From Syncephalis plumigaleata (taxonomy: Eukaryota; Zoopagomycota; Zoopagomycetes; Zoopagales; Piptocephalidaceae), in NCBI GenBank assembly GCA_025201365.1, contig JAIXMF010000008.1, positions 868,001 to 932,000 of the forward strand: a DNA stretch of 64,000 nucleotides. Direction: 5' to 3'. Below, piece by piece: positions 60,462 through 64,000 of this stretch (its first letter is position 1; every line of letters begins with the position of its first letter). A program made the position numbers and the translations under genes. A model generated the notes under the pieces. The model was not told the origin of the DNA. It made no database searches and saw only the letters and a list, made by a program, of their open reading frames with translations.

Positions 60462-63400
60462 ATGGCAGCACTCACTGCGACTCCCCAGGTACTCCAGGCA
60501 TTATCTGCACTCTATGGCAATAGCGACTCGACAACAAAGGAACAGGCTAATCGTTGGTTAGACGAATTCCAAAGTACGGTAGGTTTCACGTTTCTATTGA
60601 CGTGTACGTGTGTCTACGTGTATTACGCATATTAACGTGTATGTATGTATGTATGTATGGTTGGTTGGTTGGTTTGATTGGTTGTATTAAGGAAGCAGCA
60701 TGGAAAACGGCAGACGAGCTATTGAATAATGCTGCCGGTAGTTTAGAGACACGCTTGTTCGCGGCACAAACCTTTCGTAAAAAGGTAAGCGATAAAGGTG
60801 GTATAGGATGTGATAACCAAGAACTAATAGCAAATACGTTATACGCTCGATGTACACACTGGTAGATCACCTATGACTTGCATCAGCTTGATACGCCAGC
60901 GCGTCTTTCATTAAGAGATGCCTTACTTGTACAGCTGGCCCAATCGAAATCCAGTCCAAGTGTACTCATTACACAGATTTGTTTAGCATTGGCGGCACTT
61001 GCCATGCAACTACCCGAGTGGACGGATGTTATCCCGCAAATGATAAAACTATTTGGATCAGATGCGGAAAGTGCATCATGCTTACTTGAGTTCATAACCA
61101 TTCTACCTGAGGAAATCAATGGCAATCATAGAATCCCTATTAGCGTAAGTGAATACATGAGCCAGTATATATATGAGTATATGAATGGCTAATCTGTTGA
61201 TCGAAATTAGGATGAGGCATTTAATGAACGATCTCGTGTACTATTGTCAGACAATGCATCCGAAGTATTTCGACTTTTATTGCTTTACATGCAAGGTTCA
61301 GGTAACTAGTTTATTCGTATTATACAAATTGAATACATATACTAATGGTGATGACGACGTTACAATTAGGATCAAATGCAACCATGCAGAATCGCGTATT
61401 TAAATGCCTGCTAAGTTGGCTTCGCTCCGGTGACATACCAGTGGCCGATCTAGTGAAGAGTCCATTGTTTGACATCTCGTTTGAGGCGCTAAAATCGCCG
61501 GAACTATTCGATATGGCGGTTGATGTTATTTGCGAGATTATTCGCGAGACACGTGAGGTCCACGAGTATATGCCGGCCATCGAGCAAATCTACACTAAAC
61601 TGCTATCGATTCAACCGATGATTACCGCTGCTACCGATGATGAAGATCAGCTTCGCGGTTTGTGTCGTATATTCACGGAGGCCGGTGAAGCCTATCTACC
61701 ATTGATGGTGACGCATATTGACACATTCCGCGGTGTCATCGAGGGTATTCTTACGTGTATCACGTCGGATGAGTTGGATATCGTTAAGATGACCTTTAAT
61801 TTCTGGTACTCGCTTACTCAGTTCCTCGACACCGAGCGATACGAGTCGATGAAACTGCAATTCGTAGAGGTGTTCCGTAGATTAGTGGAGATTATCATTC
61901 AGCATCTCTACTATCCGTCCGATTTAAGCACATGGCTAGCCGAGGATCGAGACGAGTTTCGGGATTTCCGACACGAGATGGGAGACGTTCTCAAGGATTG
62001 CTGTGTAGTATTAGGCGTCAAGGAAGCCATCGCTATCCCGTGTCATCGTCTAGAAGGCTTACTCGCCAACCCGAATACGCCATGGCAGGAGATTGAAGCG
62101 CCATTATTCTCGCTAAGAACAATGGGATCGGAGGTGCCCATTGATGAGGCGGATATGATGCCGCGTATTATGTCCATGTTATCGCAACTTCCTGATCATC
62201 CAAAGATTCGTTACGCGGCCATTCTAGTCATTGCTCGCTACACGCAATGGACCAGCTATCATCCAGAGTTCATCGACTATCAAATGAATCTCATCTCACG
62301 CGGTTTCGACAATGAAGAGGTATCGGCAGCATCGGCAATGGCACTTAAATACCTATGCAAAGATGCCAGCAAAGTAAGTATTATGGAATAGACGCTCACT
62401 GATATTTATTTATTAACTAGCTGTATCAACAATATCAAATTAGCTATTAGTATCCTATTTAACCACACTCCATCCATTCTACGTTAATGCATGCAAGAGC
62501 TTCAATCGTGACGATTTGCTTGAAATAACCGAGGCATTATCTCATGTGATATCAGCCGTGCCAGCCGATAAAGTACTTGAAACACTTCAGACATTCTGCT
62601 TGCCAGTTTGTCAGAGTCTACATGCATTGGCGAGTAAGGGTGCGCAAGCAACGGAAGGCGATCAAACCAAAGCAGCCGGTAAGTAATTGGTGCTTACTAT
62701 TACTTCTTCATTCATTCATTCATTTATTCATCTAATCGAAATATAGAACTACTGGAACAGTTGGCCATCTTTTTAGGTGTCGTAGCACCGGATGTACCCG
62801 ATCATCAAGTGCATCCCTGTCTACCCTTGGTGAAAGACTTGATGCCCGTATTTGATCTATTGCAAACGCATCAAGGCAGCCATGCAGCAGTATCGGAGGC
62901 ACTATGTCGTTGCTACACGGCATGCGTTGAAAGCTATGGTGTTCATTTTATACCAATGGTACAACAACTCATGGAACGATTGGGCGTAGCCTTTGCCGCC
63001 ACCAATCTAAGCTGCTATCTATGGGTAGCACGCAAGTGTATCCGCTCGTTGGATCGTGCGCCAGAGAGTGCGGCAATGGCGTCCGCGTTTGTCGAGGCAT
63101 TGAGTAGTGTGATGTTTGCCACGGTGCAGAAACAAACGCAAATCGCAGAGATACCCGATGTCGTAGAGGAATACTTCCGATTAGTGCTCATCTTCCATCA
63201 AGACTATCCCGGTGCACTAATACGCTCGCCCATGTTCGACTCGTTATTCCAGTGTGCGATGGCATGTCTCGCCGTGAATCAATCGTATCCACTTGAGGCG
63301 GTACTTGATTTCATACGTGAAACGCTAGTCGTCGGTCTGGATGCTTCTAGCAGCAGTAGTAGTGCCACCGCTTATTCCTCCACCGATCGTGGTATGATAA

Positions 63401-63693
63401 AGCAACTGGCGAGCAAGCATGGCTGCACCCTTACCACTCTACTGATCGATAGTGCATTCCATAACATGCCTCGTGACATGGTGGTAGAAGCAGCCATCAT
63501 ACTGGAGATTATGGCACAATTGGCACCGATGGAGAGTGCCCACTGGATAGCGGAAGAGATTGGTAAAGTACCCGAGAACCGATTAGCACCAACAAAACGA
63601 GATCAATTTATTAAAACATATTCAGAGTAAGTTGATAAATGAATGAAGGATAACAATACTGCTAATACTAACACATACATCTCTCTATCTCTC

Positions 63694-63727
<34 letters not shown>

Positions 63728-63859
63728 CTTGTGAATGTAACTATGACCGATAGAGCAATTCAAAATAAGGATTGGCGTCGTCTACGTCGACTTATCAACG
63801 ACATTGTCGCATATTACTGGCGTCAAAACTCGCGTACCGCTAGTAGACTACGACCGTAG
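60462..63859 (+). CDS. MTR10: Importin-beta family receptor Mtr10/transportin-3
   Basis: Mtr10/TNPO3 carries SR-type RNA-binding proteins into the nucleus with RanGTP control. The N-terminus MAALTATPQVLQALSALYGN, KEQANRWLDEFQST and ETRLFAAQTFRKK is the importin-N repeat. Next come LFGSDAESASCLLEFITILP with EEINGNHRI, FKCLLSWLRSGDIPVADLVK, a clear transportin-3 block, and the long exon with EDQLRGLCRIFTEAGEAYLP and ISRGFDNEEVSAASAMALKY. Further HEAT repeats follow through the last long exon, ending VEAAIILEIMAQLAPMESAH. The final exon ends AYYWRQNSRTASRLRP with TAG at 63857-63859. The length is about 960 residues, normal for the family. About eight introns, one at 62376-62443 joining ASK to LLVSYLTTLHP. 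No frame breaks are seen. Confidence 0.92.
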
Positions 63860-64000
63860 GATGTTAATTGATAAGCAACAGCGAGAGGTAAAGATTTCTA
63901 GTAGCTTATCATTGTTATGGCTGTGTTTGTATGATGTATGATGTGGTGTTTATTCACCTCTTCTCTATTCCTCCTTCGCTTCTCCTCTACTATTATCACA

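Overview
The window is eukaryotic nuclear DNA and most likely comes from an early-diverging fungus. Genes are dense and on both strands, and most are cut by many short introns (about 50-80 bp) with GT..AG ends and a CTAAC-type branch site. The gene set fits a fungus: an Apa1/Apa2-type phosphorylase, a Ubc14-like E2, an Mtr10/transportin-3 importin, Atp23, and an ETKNKSLEEI-tailed sugar porter. FANCD2, an ELMO-domain protein and a p31comet-like protein argue against an ascomycete yeast. A zoopagalean or similar lineage is my guess, not something the sequence proves.

Layout. 1-11.2 kb: three plus-strand genes, namely the 3' part of FANCD2, a VPS9-domain Rab GEF and the XPF/ERCC4 nuclease. 11.2-14.8 kb: two minus-strand accessory genes, an orphan and a divergent, possibly secreted, protein-kinase-like gene. 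16.6-23.5 kb: the U5 snRNP helicase Brr2. 23.6-31.7 kb: a histidine phosphatase, a DH-PH Rho GEF and an ELMO-domain protein. 32.8-37.3 kb: a complete 4.5-kb IS630-Tc1-mariner transposon. 38.0-48.1 kb: a PHD-finger protein, a DHHC palmitoyltransferase, a p31comet-like protein, an E2 enzyme and a small probable GPI-anchored protein. 48.4-52.2 kb: CCT7 divergent from an Ap4A phosphorylase. 53.0-57.9 kb: a secreted Ser/Lys-rich repeat protein, a membrane protein with a Leu-Pro period-3 repeat, a small transposon-derived MITE and an MFS sugar porter. 58.9-63.9 kb: Atp23 divergent from Mtr10/transportin-3.

The core genes serve housekeeping routes: crosslink and excision repair (FANCD2, XPF), splicing (Brr2, and Mtr10, whose relatives import SR proteins), small-GTPase control (VPS9, DH-PH, ELMO), protein folding and modification (CCT7, E2, DHHC) and mitochondria (Atp23). 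The most unusual object is the transposon. Besides a spliced DD34E transposase it carries a divergent stand-alone protein whose helix-turn-helix region aligns without gaps to the transposase's own DNA-binding domain. It also holds two internal repeat arrays, including an 8-bp-period satellite. Between about 7 and 23 kb, four genes need about 13 single-base frame corrections, nearly all in the same direction. I read this as local sequence error, although slippage cannot be excluded.
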